64,000 nt of DNA from Solilutibacter tolerans. Its GTDB lineage: Bacteria > Pseudomonadota > Gammaproteobacteria > Xanthomonadales > Xanthomonadaceae. Positions 48,001 to 56,817 of this stretch are shown here, piece by piece; within the stretch, counting starts at the first letter, position 1; every line of letters starts with the position of its first letter. The stretch is from NCBI RefSeq assembly GCF_900155935.1, contig NZ_FTLW01000001.1:62001-126000 (forward strand), in the 5' to 3' direction. The notes below the pieces were generated by a model. It did no database searches. It had not been told where the DNA came from and saw nothing but the letters and a program-made list of their open reading frames with translations. The translations under genes were made by a program, and so were the position numbers.

Positions 48001-49050
48001 CACGCAGATATTGCCTTGCTTCCATTCAAGCCAGGTCATATTTCCGATGCTGTGTCTCCTATCAAGATCTTCGAATACCTCTACATGGGGGTGCCGGTAA
48101 TATCAAATCTTTTGCCGGAGGTCGTGGATTACCCGAATGTGTCTATTGCTACTAGCGTTGAAGAGTTTGCTCGACTGTGTGCAGCCCCAGCAAGGACCGG
48201 CGAGGACGTCGACCGTTTCATCATGGAAAATTCTTGGGGTGCGCGCGTCGATGCTCTGGCTTCCCCAAGGTTTGTCGTCGGCAAGAAGGTGAGCGCGATT
48301 GTGTTGATACACAACAATCGCGCCATTATCGAGCGCTGCCTGACAAGTCTTCTTCGGCATGGCGAAGACTTTTGGGCCGAAGTAATTGTCGTGGACAATG
48401 ACAGTTGCGATGGTGGCGCCGAATACGTTGAAGCACACTTCCCGCAGGTCAAATTGCTACGCAACAACCGCAATGGTTGCAGCTCGGGCCGCAATCTGGG
48501 CGTGGCCCATGCCAGTGGTGACTACTTGGCTTTCTTTGATTCGGACCAGTGGTTGACCAACCGAGGCGGGATAGAAGAAGCGTTACAGATTCTTGAGGCT
48601 CGCCCTGATATCGGTGCGGTGGGTTGGGCTGCCGGCTGGTTTGCCGATGGCAACGATAATTTCGGCGGGCCGATTATGGACTATATGCCCGCCCGCGGCA
48701 CCAATGTGGCGGAATACCAGCAGTATGGGGTGCGTACCGATATTGCTTATCTTGGTTCCGGTGGGTTGTTTCTGCACCGTGACATTTTCCATGCCACGGG
48801 AGGCTTCGATGAATTCTACGACCCGACTTGCTTCGAAGACACCGACTTCACGCTGTCCATAAAGGCTACTGGGCGCAAGATTGCTTATCGCGACCTTCAA
48901 GGAGTACGCCACCAGCCGCACCAGACGACGAGCGCTTCAGCCGGCAATGAGTCTTACCAAGCGCTATTCCGTCGCAACGCGAATTACTTTGGCAAGAAGT
49001 GGCAGGCAAACCATCCGGACTATTTCTTCGATGCACCACCCCACCCCTAA
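45067..49050 (+). CDS. Multidomain O-antigen protein: pyruvyltransferase, coiled coil, GT4 and GT2 domains
   Basis: A 1327-residue protein. Residues about 18-370 are a polysaccharide pyruvyl transferase domain (GWYGAGNVGDELLL; FVLGGGGLLQ; WAQGVGPLS; ALVAMRLHAQIVGLKLGLPVMAVEYD). Residues about 400-655 are helical, with four 25-residue repeats of the type RFERYSDDFQQREREHQALL at 512-611, ending in GSTSWRVTQPLR. Residues 734 to about 1045 are a GT4 retaining glycosyltransferase (SPIKIFEYLYMGVPVIS). Residues 1073-1327 are a GT2 transferase (IVLIHNN, VVDNDSCDGG, FFDSDQW, FEDTDFTL). ATG overlaps the wzt stop (TGATG); GTG 45118 is an alternative. The Gly91-94 codons are a G12 run. Context suggests making and capping the O-antigen chain exported by Wzm/Wzt. 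Confidence 0.9.
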   Translation: MDAVGTSLQPAGRESDRVKLLVHGWYGAGNVGDELLLALLKMWAQAEGADVKVMSIAPKLTTAMHGCEAVDRHNLYSVALAMKDSDLFVLGGGGLLQAHDDFTVPALYDFHRPDIAGYVRPALMAKQFGLTTLAWAQGVGPLSSGDPEDIVSSLLRNLDFVSVRDRESLETLRMLGGGDNVVCAPDAVWAFPLSVSNPSVDRQRIRIGIVVRDWHEWSAFDWSSSLVEFLLHALDPERHELVWIPFQPYEVPGRSSSDLALIERLTGMVPAPFVQEVCKLHSPQEAVQAINDCDALVAMRLHAQIVGLKLGLPVMAVEYDKKMAATSELAGVLDHCRLTQVDFKQGLMGKIERWLKDVDGRSASASSETVMKLTNDAQRHRDVLRAAINAARKSPARRWDAKDGFDWVNAWSNFGGNISEDFHDIRDAWRLLKMAAKYQLDDMDERRAVLEKSQLYQDGVVRAVAESMKSIEEIAQQISAGVSNRNELEMTLASLAELVTHQAAEIGEKQRLFERYVDDFQQREREHQALLADEKKRFERYSDDFQQREREHQALLAGEQKRFERYSDEFQHREREHQALIVDQQERLERHVEDSQRRERECGVLTDQLLQHQAWLKSIRLEADGLKSKMQVLQHDLELRNNLLTQERQRNAALRGSTSWRVTQPLRSIKRFLWRLGPERDSMEMPLATHDPQLPVAVDPSRLNATHGFASDSKAPLPSQAPEIRDWRETSCRKVFFFTGVPYDDIGGGQRAAQLARVLLSRGERVHYVYAYRKWHEGVEVESEVCIPRLEHTFLGNSTVEDVLADAKPGDVAIFELPHIDFKSALDICSRCGVSSVFELIDAWDSSLGGDWFSEEVFQYFIDRSDKVVGTAKVLQGVLKSRGRADALYLPNAANESIFDAYRHYERPAELEPEKRVALYFGSLYGEWFDWEALDAAARHCPDTVFYLIGDPPVGLTVAENIRFLGPKNIDELPAFLRHADIALLPFKPGHISDAVSPIKIFEYLYMGVPVISNLLPEVVDYPNVSIATSVEEFARLCAAPARTGEDVDRFIMENSWGARVDALASPRFVVGKKVSAIVLIHNNRAIIERCLTSLLRHGEDFWAEVIVVDNDSCDGGAEYVEAHFPQVKLLRNNRNGCSSGRNLGVAHASGDYLAFFDSDQWLTNRGGIEEALQILEARPDIGAVGWAAGWFADGNDNFGGPIMDYMPARGTNVAEYQQYGVRTDIAYLGSGGLFLHRDIFHATGGFDEFYDPTCFEDTDFTLSIKATGRKIAYRDLQGVRHQPHQTTSASAGNESYQALFRRNANYFGKKWQANHPDYFFDAPPHP
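45337..45348 (+). repeat. G12 homopolymer in the pyruvyltransferase motif
   Basis: Twelve consecutive G encode four Gly codons (residues 91-94) of the conserved FVLGGGGLLQ motif. Every codon is GGG, so a one-base slip would stop translation early in this large gene. The frame is open at this length. Confidence 0.75.
46600..46899 (+). repeat. Four tandem 75-bp repeats encoding coiled coil
   Basis: Units begin at 46600, 46675, 46750 and 46825. Units 1-3 are nearly identical in protein (F-E-R-Y-x-D-D/E-F-Q then REREHQAL); unit 4 is diverged (RRERECGVL). The 75-bp period keeps frame, so gain or loss of units would change coiled-coil length without a frameshift. Confidence 0.8.
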
Positions 49051-49068
49051 CGGGCTGTGTGGGATCAA

Positions 49069-49470
49069 TTATGCGTCGAACATCTTGTGGCCATAATCAG
49101 CCAGCATATGGTCCCATTCCGCGGCCGAGCCATACCATGGCGATTCGGGATGGTCGACGGCGCTGCCATAGCCTTTGTAGGTTATCCCGTCGATGTTGAC
49201 CGGCAAAGCCGAGGGATTCTCGACGCAGACCATCAGTTCAAACGGTTTGCTATCTGGACCGCGCAGCGTTTGTAGCGCCGAGTGCATCCGAGATGGCAGG
49301 CTGGATGCGGCCGTGCCCTCACTGGCAAGCATGATGTAGAGGGTATTCCAGCTGTTTAGGGCACGAAACTCCGAAATCATGTGCTGTACCTTGCTGGCCA
49401 AAACAGGAATCTCCTTGCGCCAGTCAGCATAATGGTGCTCGGCGTTGAACAGATGCGGGTACAGCGACGT
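49069..49470 (-). pseudogene. Orphan 3' fragment of a gene cut off by the IS element
   Basis: An open frame on the minus strand runs from the IS edge (TSLYPHLFNAEHHYADWRKEIPV) through LASKVQHMISEFRALNSWNTLYIML to DHMLADYGHKMFDA and a stop. It has no start codon or ribosome-binding site of its own before codon TTG 49401. The other side of the IS does not supply the missing N-terminal part: the DNA there is the 3' flank of a lipoprotein gene. The family is not recognised. It probably belonged to the O-antigen region before IS-linked deletion. Confidence 0.6.
49467..49470. repeat. Left target-site duplication (ACGT)
   Basis: ACGT directly precedes the CCCCCC end of the IS; the same ACGT follows the GGGGGG end at 50661-50664. 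Confidence 0.65.
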
Positions 49471-49480
49471 CCCCCCGCCT

Positions 49481-50341
49481 TCAGTAGCGGTCGGCTTTAG
49501 AGTCCGGGGTTAGGGTATCCGAGCCCGCCAGGGTTTTGGCATAGGCTTCTGGGGTCAGCCCGCCGAGCGCGTTCTTTGGCCGTTCTTCGTTGTATTCGCG
49601 GCGCCAGGTTTCGATGACCGTGCGGGCGTGCAGCAGGCTGGTGAACCAGTGCTCGTTGAGGCATTCGTCGCGCAGGCGGCCGTTGAAGCTCTCGACGTAG
49701 GCGTTCTGGTTCGGCTTGCCCGGCTCGATCAGGCGCAGGGCGACGCCACGGTTGTGAGCCCACTCGAGCATGGCCTTGCCGCAGAACTCCTTGCCGTTGT
49801 CGGTGCGGATCACCTCAGGCAGGCCGCGCTGGACCGCGAGACGTTCCAGGATGCGCACCACGCCGTGACCGGAGATCGCGCGCTCCACCTCGATGGCCAC
49901 CGACTCGTGCGTGGCGTCGTCCACGATGGTCAAGGCCTTGAGCACCCGTCCGTCTGCCGTCCGATCGAACACGAAGTCCATCGACCAGACCTGGTTGGCG
50001 CGGTCTGGCCGCAACAGCGGTTGCCGTTCGCCCACTGGCACCTTCTTCCGCTTCCGGCGCCGCACCTGCAGCTTCGCTTCCTGGTACAGCCGCTCCACAC
50101 GCTTGTAGTTCACGAGCACTCCTGCTTGCCTGAGCTTGAGGTAGATCATCCCGACGCCGTAGCGCTTGTATCGCTGCGCCAGCGCCAGGATGCGCTCCCG
50201 AAGCTCGACGTTCCGATCAGGCGCAGGTTGGTAGCGGTACGCGCTGGCGCTCATGCACAGCACCGCCAACGCCCGCCGCTCGCTCAGCCCCTTGGTCACC
50301 ATGTAGCGCACCTGCTCGCGTCGAGCCGGTGCGCTCACCAC
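49481..50341 (-). CDS. IS3-family transposase OrfB
   Basis: The catalytic part of the transposase, 286 residues, rve integrase core. The DDE residues are visible: Asp in [11 protein letters not shown], Asp in [11 protein letters not shown] and Glu in [14 protein letters not shown]. An N-terminal HTH_21 region ([23 protein letters not shown]) precedes. It is normally made as an OrfAB fusion by -1 frameshifting. Its reading continues GTG GTG AGC directly from the slip site. Confidence 0.94.
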   Translation of the reverse strand: MVSAPARREQVRYMVTKGLSERRALAVLCMSASAYRYQPAPDRNVELRERILALAQRYKRYGVGMIYLKLRQAGVLVNYKRVERLYQEAKLQVRRRKRKKVPVGERQPLLRPDRANQVWSMDFVFDRTADGRVLKALTIVDDATHESVAIEVERAISGHGVVRILERLAVQRGLPEVIRTDNGKEFCGKAMLEWAHNRGVALRLIEPGKPNQNAYVESFNGRLRDECLNEHWFTSLLHARTVIETWRREYNEERPKNALGGLTPEAYAKTLAGSDTLTPDSKADRY

Positions 50342-50598
50342 TTTTTTCGAAGGACGTCCTTGATGACCTCGTTCTCGAGAACCTGCTCGGCCAGCAGCTT
50401 CTTCAGCCGGCCGTTCTCGGTCTCAAGCTCCTTCAGGCGCTTGGCATCGGGCACGCTCATGCCGCCGAACTTGCTCCGCCACAGGTAGTACGACGCCTCG
50501 CTGAAGCCGTGCTTGCGGCACAGCTCCTTGACCGGCAGTCCGGCCTCGGCCTCGCGCAGGAAGCCGATGATCTGCTCTTCGGAAAAGCGCTTCTTCAC
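50335..50598 (-). CDS. IS3-family transposase OrfA
   Basis: DNA-binding part, 87 residues from GTG 50598 ([19 protein letters not shown]), with GAGGAG upstream; a TTG two codons earlier is also open. Helix-turn-helix ([24 protein letters not shown]) is followed by a leucine-zipper-like helix ([29 protein letters not shown]). The A6G slippery run at 50341-50347 (minus-strand AAAAAAG) sits seven codons or fewer before its stop and lets ribosomes shift into OrfB. Confidence 0.92.
   Translation of the reverse strand: MKKRFSEEQIIGFLREAEAGLPVKELCRKHGFSEASYYLWRSKFGGMSVPDAKRLKELETENGRLKKLLAEQVLENEVIKDVLRKKW
50341..50347 (-). promoter_or_regulatory. Programmed -1 frameshift site of the transposase
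   Basis: Minus-strand A-AAA-AAG in the OrfA frame, followed immediately by TGG TGA in frame 0 and by GTG GTG AGC in the -1 frame, which is the OrfB frame. This is the usual IS3-family control of OrfAB production. Confidence 0.8.
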
Positions 50599-50688
50599 AT
50601 CCAATCTCCTCGCTTTGGGGAATTGGACTCCAGTTCGCCGTGCTACTCAAAACCGGGGGGACGTCGTTGCTCGCAGTCTGAAATGTGA

Positions 50689-50712
50689 GAAGCGGGCCGT
50701 GTAGCCCGCTTC
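50689..50712 (-). terminator. Hairpin after the lipoprotein gene
   Basis: GAAGCGGGC pairs perfectly with GCCCGCTTC (9 bp, 6-nt loop). On the minus strand the tail is only weakly T-rich (TCTCACATTT). It lies between the lipoprotein stop and the IS insertion point. Confidence 0.6.
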
Positions 50713-50739
50713 GCTTCGGTCACGCCAATCCGAAATCCT

Positions 50740-51204
50740 TCAGATAATCGTGATGGAGTGCGATGAGGCCTCTTTGCCGTTCATGATGGCCTGAAATTTG
50801 TACTTGCCAGCCGGCAGGGTGACTTCCTTCGGTACACCGAGGTCAATGTTCAGGGCGGCTTGGTTGGCATTTTCGATTGAGCCGGTCTTTTCGATGATGA
50901 CCTTGCCCGATTCATCGCTGACCTTGACGGTAACCTTTAGGCCCGGGGTGGCATTGGACAAGCTGGTGGTGGCGTACAGGTAGTCACCGCTCTTGAACTC
51001 ACTGCCTTGGCCACCCACGGCGAAGGTGTTGGAATCGACGTAATTGCCGATCGCGAACCCTGTCAGCGCGGGGGCAGCTGTTGGTGTAACTGCTGGGCTG
51101 TTGGCGCCTTCTGCTGCCGGCGGTGGGGCAGGGGTGCAAGCGGCAAGAGCGGCCGCCAGCGGCAGGACATAAAGTGTCGGGTTGCGTTTCATGGTAATTG
51201 TCAT
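50740..51204 (-). CDS. Predicted lipoprotein in the O-antigen region
   Basis: A 154-residue secreted lipoprotein: signal with lipobox LAAC (Cys23), a Pro/Ala-rich linker to about residue 48, then a beta-rich domain (LYATTSLSNATPGLKVTVKVSDESGKVIIEKTGSI; VTLPAGKYKFQAIMNGKEAS) that looks like an immunoglobulin-type sandwich. Function unknown. Start may be MTITMKRN or MKRN four codons later; neither has a clear ribosome-binding site. It is transcribed in the same direction as wecB, 78 bp downstream of it. Confidence 0.75.
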   Translation of the reverse strand: MTITMKRNPTLYVLPLAAALAACTPAPPPAAEGANSPAVTPTAAPALTGFAIGNYVDSNTFAVGGQGSEFKSGDYLYATTSLSNATPGLKVTVKVSDESGKVIIEKTGSIENANQAALNIDLGVPKEVTLPAGKYKFQAIMNGKEASSHSITII

Positions 51205-51282
51205 GGCTTGAGAAATGGGATTAGTATTGCGGCGGTTAAGGCGCGCCCCTAGTTGGTGTCAGCATAGCTGAAAATGTTGAGC

Positions 51283-52395
51283 TTAGGCTAGATACTTGGC
51301 GATCCGTTGCGCTGCCTGTCCATCGCCATAGGGATTGTGTGCTTCGGACATGGCGGCAAAGGCCAGGCTGTTATCCAGCAGTTGGCTGACTTCGTCGATA
51401 ATGCGGCCACTGTCGGTGCCGAGCAGCTTGACCGTGCCTGCGCTGACCGCTTCCGGGCGCTCGGTGGTCTCCCGCATCACTAGTACCGGTTTTCCAAGCG
51501 ACGGCGCTTCTTCCTGAACTCCGCCGGAGTCGGTCAGGATCAGGTGCGACTGGCGCATTAGATAAACGAATGGCAGATAATCCTGGGGTGGGATCAGGTG
51601 GATATTCGGAAGGCCGGCTAGGTGGCGATGAACCGGCGCCTGCACGTTGGGGTTGAGGTGCACGGGATATACGATCTGCAGGTCGTCACGCTTGGCCAGC
51701 TCAGCCAGCGCCACGCAGATGCGTTCAAACCCATCGCCGAAATTCTCTCGCCGGTGACCGGTAACTAGAAGCATCCGCAGCTGCGGATCCAAAAAGGGGA
51801 ATTCGGCAGCGACCGATTGACGGATGTCGGAATCGCTGGCCAGTTTGGCATCGGCGAGTAGCAAAGCATCGACAACCGTATTGCCAGTGACCAAGATGCT
51901 TTCAGCGTCAATGTTCTCGGCCAACAAGTTGTCTCGGGACGACTTGGTCGGCGCGAAGTGGTACTTGGCGAGCGGTGCTACCAGTCTGCGGTTGGCCTCT
52001 TCGGGCCAAGGCGCATACAGATTGCCCGTGCGCAGCCCGGCCTCAACATGGCCAATGGCGACTTGGTTGTAATAGGCAGCCAGAGCAGTGGCTAGGGTAG
52101 TGCTGGTATCGCCGTGAACCAATACTATGTCCGGCTTAAGGCGTGCGATTTCAGTGGTCATCCCAGTCAAGATGCGGGAAAATGCCTCGGACAGGCTCTG
52201 GCCGGGCTGCATGATATCCAGGTCTATATCAGGTTGGATGTCAAACAGGGCTAGCACTTGATCAAGCATCTGCCGATGCTGAGCGGTGACGGCGACGCTG
52301 ACTTTAAGTGCCGGTTGCGCCTGTAGCGCTTTGACCACGGGAGCCATTTTGATAGCCTCGGGGCGGGTGCCAAAGGCGAGCAGCACATGCTTCAT
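51283..52395 (-). CDS. wecB: UDP-N-acetylglucosamine 2-epimerase (non-hydrolysing)
   Basis: Interconverts UDP-GlcNAc and UDP-ManNAc, giving a sugar for O antigen or similar glycans. The 370-residue protein has [16 protein letters not shown], the [17 protein letters not shown] and [10 protein letters not shown] blocks with catalytic Asp/Glu/His, [16 protein letters not shown] and [30 protein letters not shown]. There is no wecC beside it, so UDP-ManNAc may be used directly or the partner is elsewhere. Confidence 0.95.
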   Translation of the reverse strand: MKHVLLAFGTRPEAIKMAPVVKALQAQPALKVSVAVTAQHRQMLDQVLALFDIQPDIDLDIMQPGQSLSEAFSRILTGMTTEIARLKPDIVLVHGDTSTTLATALAAYYNQVAIGHVEAGLRTGNLYAPWPEEANRRLVAPLAKYHFAPTKSSRDNLLAENIDAESILVTGNTVVDALLLADAKLASDSDIRQSVAAEFPFLDPQLRMLLVTGHRRENFGDGFERICVALAELAKRDDLQIVYPVHLNPNVQAPVHRHLAGLPNIHLIPPQDYLPFVYLMRQSHLILTDSGGVQEEAPSLGKPVLVMRETTERPEAVSAGTVKLLGTDSGRIIDEVSQLLDNSLAFAAMSEAHNPYGDGQAAQRIAKYLA

Positions 52396-52504
52396 GATGA
52401 GGTCTCAAGAGATTGGCACGGGGCCATAATGTTTTTGTGGAGGATATTTGTCCGGCCTAATCGCGCATTGTGTTGAACAGTGCGTTCATGCCACCGGCGG
52501 AACA

Positions 52505-53443
52505 TCAAAGCAGGCTCTCGAGTTCAGGCAATATCTGAAACAAGTCCCCCACCAGCCCGATATCCGCGATCTCGAAGATTGGAGCATCCGGATCCTTGTT
52601 GATCGCAACGATGGTCCCAGCATCCTTGATCCCCGTCAGATGCTGGATGGCGCCCGAAATGCCAATCGCCACATAAAGCTCCGGTGCGATGATCTTGCCG
52701 GTTTGCCCCACTTGCATGTCATTGGGCACATAGCCGGCATCGACTGCGGCGCGAGAAGCGCCAACACCCGCCCCCAGTTTGTCCGCCAGATCGTAGACGA
52801 TCTTGAAGTTCTCGGCGGAACCCACGCCACGACCACCGGACACCACGCGACGGGCGCTTTGCAGGTCCGGACGGTCGGATTTGCCGGCTTCCAAGTTGAC
52901 GAAGCGGGTCGATGTCGGTAAGGCAGCATCCACGCCCATGGCTTCTACTGCAGCGTTGTTACCCGTGGCGGCCTGCGGCCAGGACGCGGTGCGTACGGTG
53001 GCAACCAAGGCCTGATCCGCCGGTGCCTCGACAGTGATGATGGCGTTGCCGGCATAGATCGGGCGTTTGAAGGTGTAAGGGCCTTCCACAGCCATCAAGT
53101 CAGAGACCTGTGCGACACCGAGGAGGGCAGCCACACACGGCATCAAGTCCTTGCCAAAGGTCGTGCTGGGTCCGAATACGTGGGTGTAGCCGCTGGCCAA
53201 CTGGGCGATCTGCGGTGCCAGAACTTGGGCGATGGCGTGCTCGTTGGCGGGATTGGCCACGGCCAGTACCTTGGAAACACCTTCGATCTGTGCTGCTTGT
53301 GCTGCAACGGCTGCTGGGTCAGCGGCCAGGACGACGACGTCGATGGCCTCCGGGTTGAGGGCTTTGGCCGCCGACACGCACTTGGCCGTAGCCGCGTTGA
53401 GCTGGCCGTCGAGATGTTCGGCAACGATGAGAACCTTGGACAT
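52505..53443 (-). CDS. etfA: Electron transfer flavoprotein, alpha subunit
   Basis: FAD-binding subunit of the ETF that takes electrons from acyl-CoA and related dehydrogenases. The 312-residue protein has the FAD motif [16 protein letters not shown], and the C-terminal block [39 protein letters not shown]. It overlaps etfB by one base. Its electron acceptor, ETF-ubiquinone oxidoreductase, is about 8 kb away in this window. etfA marks one boundary of the LPS region in xanthomonads. Confidence 0.97.
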   Translation of the reverse strand: MSKVLIVAEHLDGQLNAATAKCVSAAKALNPEAIDVVVLAADPAAVAAQAAQIEGVSKVLAVANPANEHAIAQVLAPQIAQLASGYTHVFGPSTTFGKDLMPCVAALLGVAQVSDLMAVEGPYTFKRPIYAGNAIITVEAPADQALVATVRTASWPQAATGNNAAVEAMGVDAALPTSTRFVNLEAGKSDRPDLQSARRVVSGGRGVGSAENFKIVYDLADKLGAGVGASRAAVDAGYVPNDMQVGQTGKIIAPELYVAIGISGAIQHLTGIKDAGTIVAINKDPDAPIFEIADIGLVGDLFQILPELESLL

Positions 53444-54189
53444 CAGAGCAGCCCCTTTTCCTTCAGTTTGGCGACGAGTTCCGCCGCATCCTTGACCATC
53501 ACACCGCGACTACGTTGCGCGGGCGAAGCATAGTGGGTGGTCTTGAGGCCACCACCGGCCTCTGCGCCCAAATCAGCGATTGCCACGGTTTCAAGCGGCT
53601 TGGATTTGGCTTTCATGATGTCGGGCAGCTTGATGAAGCGTGGCTCGTTGAGGCGCAGATCGGTCGTCACCACGGCGGGCAGGTCGACCTCAAGGGTTTC
53701 TAGACCGGCGTCCACCTCACGGGTCACCGTAGCCTTGCCGCCGTCGATGGAGAGCTTGCTGGCGAAGGTTGCTTGCGGCCTGCCCCAGAGCGTGGCCAGC
53801 ATCTGACCGGTCTGGCTGGCATCGTCGTCGATCGCCTGCTTGCCGAGTAACACGAGGTCCGGCTGCTCCTTATCGACCAGCTTGAGCAGGGTGCGGGCCG
53901 CGGTCAGCGGGGAGACCGGGCCGTCTGACACGATGTGGATGGCGCGATTGGCGCCCATGGCCAGGCCATTACGCAGGTGGGGCTGGGCATCGGCGGGGGC
54001 AATGGTGGCGACGATGACCTCGGTCGCGATGCCCTTGTCACGCAGGCGCAGGGCCTCCTCCAGCGCGATGTCGTCGAAAGGGTTGGGGGAGAGCTTGACG
54101 CCCTCGGTCACCACGCCCGAGCCATCGGGGCGGACTTGGACACGGACATTGGCGTCCACGACGCGCTTGTAGCCGACGAGAATTTTCAT
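53443..54189 (-). CDS. etfB: Electron transfer flavoprotein, beta subunit
   Basis: AMP-binding subunit of ETF, 248 residues. VKLSPNPFDDIALEEALRLRDKG is the N-terminal signature and VDLPAVVTTDLRLNEPRFIKLPDIMKAKSKPLE is the ETF-beta signature with the dehydrogenase-recognition loop. First gene of the etfBA operon, divergent from rmlB across 124 bp that should hold both promoters. Confidence 0.97.
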   Translation of the reverse strand: MKILVGYKRVVDANVRVQVRPDGSGVVTEGVKLSPNPFDDIALEEALRLRDKGIATEVIVATIAPADAQPHLRNGLAMGANRAIHIVSDGPVSPLTAARTLLKLVDKEQPDLVLLGKQAIDDDASQTGQMLATLWGRPQATFASKLSIDGGKATVTREVDAGLETLEVDLPAVVTTDLRLNEPRFIKLPDIMKAKSKPLETVAIADLGAEAGGGLKTTHYASPAQRSRGVMVKDAAELVAKLKEKGLL

Positions 54190-54313
54190 CTGCAGCGATA
54201 CCTTGGAGTTGCGGGCCTAGCCTCGCGACAGCGCATATTCTAGCTGACCAGCCGGGGCTGGCTAAGCCCGCCTACAATGGATTATTACGAATCAGTCCTA
54301 CTGAGGGTGGTGC

Positions 54314-55366
54314 ATGCAAACTTGGCTTGTGACTGGCGGGGCGGGTTTCATTGGCGGCAATTTCGTGCTTGAGGCTGTTCGTGACGGCGTCAAGGTCATC
54401 AATCTTGATGCGCTGACCTACGCCGGCAATCTGGACACGCTGAGTGCCCTTAACGAAAACCCAAGCCATGTCTTCGTGAAGGGCGACATCGGTGACCGTG
54501 CCTTGGTCGCCAAGTTGCTTGCCGAATATCAGCCTGATGCAGTGATCAACTTCGCTGCCGAAAGCCATGTGGATCGTTCGATCGATGGCCCAGCCGAGTT
54601 CGTGCAGACCAACGTCGTCGGTACGTTGGGGCTCCTTGAGGCGGTGCGTGACTACTGGAAATCTTTGCAAGGCAGCGCGGCTGACGACTTCCGCTTCCTC
54701 CATGTCTCGACCGACGAGGTCTACGGCTCGCTCGGCGATACGGGCCTGTTCACCGAGGAAACGGCCTACGCACCGAATTCGCCTTACTCGGCATCCAAGG
54801 CGGCATCGGACCATCTGGTCCGGGCTTTCCATCACACCTATGGTTTGCCGGTACTGACGACCAATTGCTCGAACAACTACGGGCCCTATCAGTTCCCTGA
54901 AAAACTGATCCCGCTGATCATCGCCAAAGCCGTTGCCGGCGAGCCGTTGCCGATTTATGGCGATGGCAAGAACGTGCGCGACTGGTTGTACGTAGGGGAT
55001 CATTGCTCTGCCATCCGTCGCGTCTTGGAAGCGGGCAAGATGGGTGAAACCTACAACGTCGGCGGCAATTCCGAGAAGCAGAACATCGAGGTGGTGAAGA
55101 CTATCTGCGCCTTGCTGGATGCGCGGAAACCGCGCGCCGATGGCAAGCCATACGAATCGCAAATCACCTATGTCAAGGATCGTCCGGGGCATGATCGTCG
55201 CTACGCGATCGATGCATCCAAGCTGAAGCGCGAGCTTGGATGGGAACCCGCGCACACCTTCGAGCAAGGCATCGCGGAAACCGTGGGCTGGTATCTCGAC
55301 AATCAGTCGTGGGTGAGTCGCGTGCTGGATGGCAGCTACCGCCTCGAACGCATCGGCAGCTCATAA
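54314..55366 (+). CDS. rmlB: dTDP-glucose 4,6-dehydratase
   Basis: Second step of dTDP-L-rhamnose synthesis. The 350-residue short-chain-dehydrogenase has [12 protein letters not shown] (NAD-binding), [16 protein letters not shown], the catalytic Thr-Asp-Glu in [11 protein letters not shown] and [15 protein letters not shown] (YxxxK). First gene of a coupled rmlBACD operon. Confidence 0.97.
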   Translation: MQTWLVTGGAGFIGGNFVLEAVRDGVKVINLDALTYAGNLDTLSALNENPSHVFVKGDIGDRALVAKLLAEYQPDAVINFAAESHVDRSIDGPAEFVQTNVVGTLGLLEAVRDYWKSLQGSAADDFRFLHVSTDEVYGSLGDTGLFTEETAYAPNSPYSASKAASDHLVRAFHHTYGLPVLTTNCSNNYGPYQFPEKLIPLIIAKAVAGEPLPIYGDGKNVRDWLYVGDHCSAIRRVLEAGKMGETYNVGGNSEKQNIEVVKTICALLDARKPRADGKPYESQITYVKDRPGHDRRYAIDASKLKRELGWEPAHTFEQGIAETVGWYLDNQSWVSRVLDGSYRLERIGSS

Positions 55367-55378
55367 GGAGAAAACGGC

Positions 55379-56263
55379 ATGGATCGCAAGGGCATCATTC
55401 TGGCGGGCGGGTCGGGCACGCGCCTTTACCCGATCACCCAAGGCATCAGCAAACAGCTGTTACCGGTCTATGACAAACCGATGATCTATTACCCGCTCGG
55501 CGTGCTGATGCTCGCGGGAATCCGCGAGGTCTTGATCATCAACACCCCGCATGAGCAGCCGTTGTTCAAGAATCTCTTGGGCGATGGCTCGCAATGGGGG
55601 ATGAAGTTCGAGTATGTCGCACAGCCGAGCCCCGACGGGTTGGCGCAAGCCTTCATCCTCGGCAAGGAATTCCTGGGTGGGGCACCCAGCTGTCTGGTGC
55701 TGGGCGACAACATTTTCCACGGACCTGGCCTGACCGCGATGCTCAAGCGCGCGGATGCGCGCGATGAAGGGGCGACGGTCTTCGGCTACTGGGTGCAGGA
55801 TCCTGAGCGTTATGGTGTGGCCGAGTTCGATGCCGAAGGACGCGTCATCGGCCTTGAAGAAAAGCCCGAGAAACCGCGTTCGCATTACGCCGTCACCGGC
55901 CTCTATTTTTACGATGGTCGCGCGCCGGAGCTTGCGGCAGGGCTCAAGCCGTCCCTGCGCGGCGAGCTGGAAATCACCGATTTGAACAAGGCCTATTTGG
56001 AAGAAAGCGCACTCCATCTGGAGCAGCTTGGTCGTGGTTACGCATGGCTGGACACGGGCACGCATGGATCATTGCTGGAGGCGGCCAACTACATCGAAAC
56101 CATCGAGGCACGGCAGGGGTTGCGTGTCTGCTGCCCGGAAGAAATTGCCTACTACAACGGGTGGATCGACGAGGTGCAACTCGAAGCGCTGGCAATGCCA
56201 CTCGCCAAGAACGGATATGGCCAGTACCTGATGAGCCTGCCGGAACGAGGCTACGTGCCATGA
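55379..56263 (+). CDS. rmlA: Glucose-1-phosphate thymidylyltransferase
   Basis: First step of dTDP-rhamnose synthesis. The 294-residue protein has [16 protein letters not shown] (nucleotide loop), [27 protein letters not shown] (metal Asp), VTGLYFYD and [21 protein letters not shown] precedes the ATG; the stop overlaps rmlC by 4 bp. Confidence 0.97.
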   Translation: MDRKGIILAGGSGTRLYPITQGISKQLLPVYDKPMIYYPLGVLMLAGIREVLIINTPHEQPLFKNLLGDGSQWGMKFEYVAQPSPDGLAQAFILGKEFLGGAPSCLVLGDNIFHGPGLTAMLKRADARDEGATVFGYWVQDPERYGVAEFDAEGRVIGLEEKPEKPRSHYAVTGLYFYDGRAPELAAGLKPSLRGELEITDLNKAYLEESALHLEQLGRGYAWLDTGTHGSLLEAANYIETIEARQGLRVCCPEEIAYYNGWIDEVQLEALAMPLAKNGYGQYLMSLPERGYVP

Positions 56264-56817
56264 AGGTGATCGAAACCGATCTGCCTGGATGTCTGATTTT
56301 CGAGCCGCGCGTGTTTGGCGATGATCGTGGTTTCTTCTACGAGTCTTTCAATGCTGACAAACTCACGTCAGTGGGTTTGGAGATGCGATGGAAGCAGGGC
56401 AACGTGTCGTCGTCCACGGGCGGCGTGCTACGCGGCTTGCACTATCAATGGCCGAAGCCGCAGGGCAAATTTGTTTCGGTGGTCGAAGGTGAGGTGTGGG
56501 ATGTGGCGGTGGATATTCGTCGCGGCTCACCCACCTTCGCCAAGTGGACGGCAGTGGTACTGAGCGCCGAAAACAAGCACCATTTTTGGATCCCGGAAGG
56601 CTTCGCGCACGGGTTTGTGGTGCTGAGTGAAAGCGCCATCTTCACCTACCTATGCACCGAAACCTACGACGCCGCGGCCGACGCCAACATCGCCTGGAAT
56701 GACCCTGATCTCGCTATCGACTGGCCGGTATCGTCGCCATCCCTCTCTCCCAAGGATGCAGCCGCGCCGTTTTTGGCGGACATTCCCGAAGATCGCTTGC
56801 CCGTATTCGCGCCATGA
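56260..56817 (+). CDS. rmlC: dTDP-4-dehydrorhamnose 3,5-epimerase
   Basis: Third step of dTDP-rhamnose synthesis, a 185-residue cupin. [31 protein letters not shown] (with the catalytic His) and [14 protein letters not shown] (second His) are typical. ATGA overlaps join it to rmlA and rmlD. The frame is open further upstream, but only inside rmlA. Confidence 0.97.
   Translation: MKVIETDLPGCLIFEPRVFGDDRGFFYESFNADKLTSVGLEMRWKQGNVSSSTGGVLRGLHYQWPKPQGKFVSVVEGEVWDVAVDIRRGSPTFAKWTAVVLSAENKHHFWIPEGFAHGFVVLSESAIFTYLCTETYDAAADANIAWNDPDLAIDWPVSSPSLSPKDAAAPFLADIPEDRLPVFAP

Larger units (their letters stand above)
49471..50660 (-). mobile_element. IS3-family element (IS407-group-like), complete
   Basis: A 1190-bp element with inverted ends: CCCCCCG then an imperfect match through AGTAGC and GAGTCC on both sides (one base longer on the right). 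The 4-bp duplication ACGT and OrfA beginning [14 protein letters not shown] fit the IS407 group. Both ORFs and the slippery frameshift site are intact, so it looks competent. The ACGT assignment depends on placing the ends at the C/G runs, because ACGT is itself a palindrome. Confidence 0.85.
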
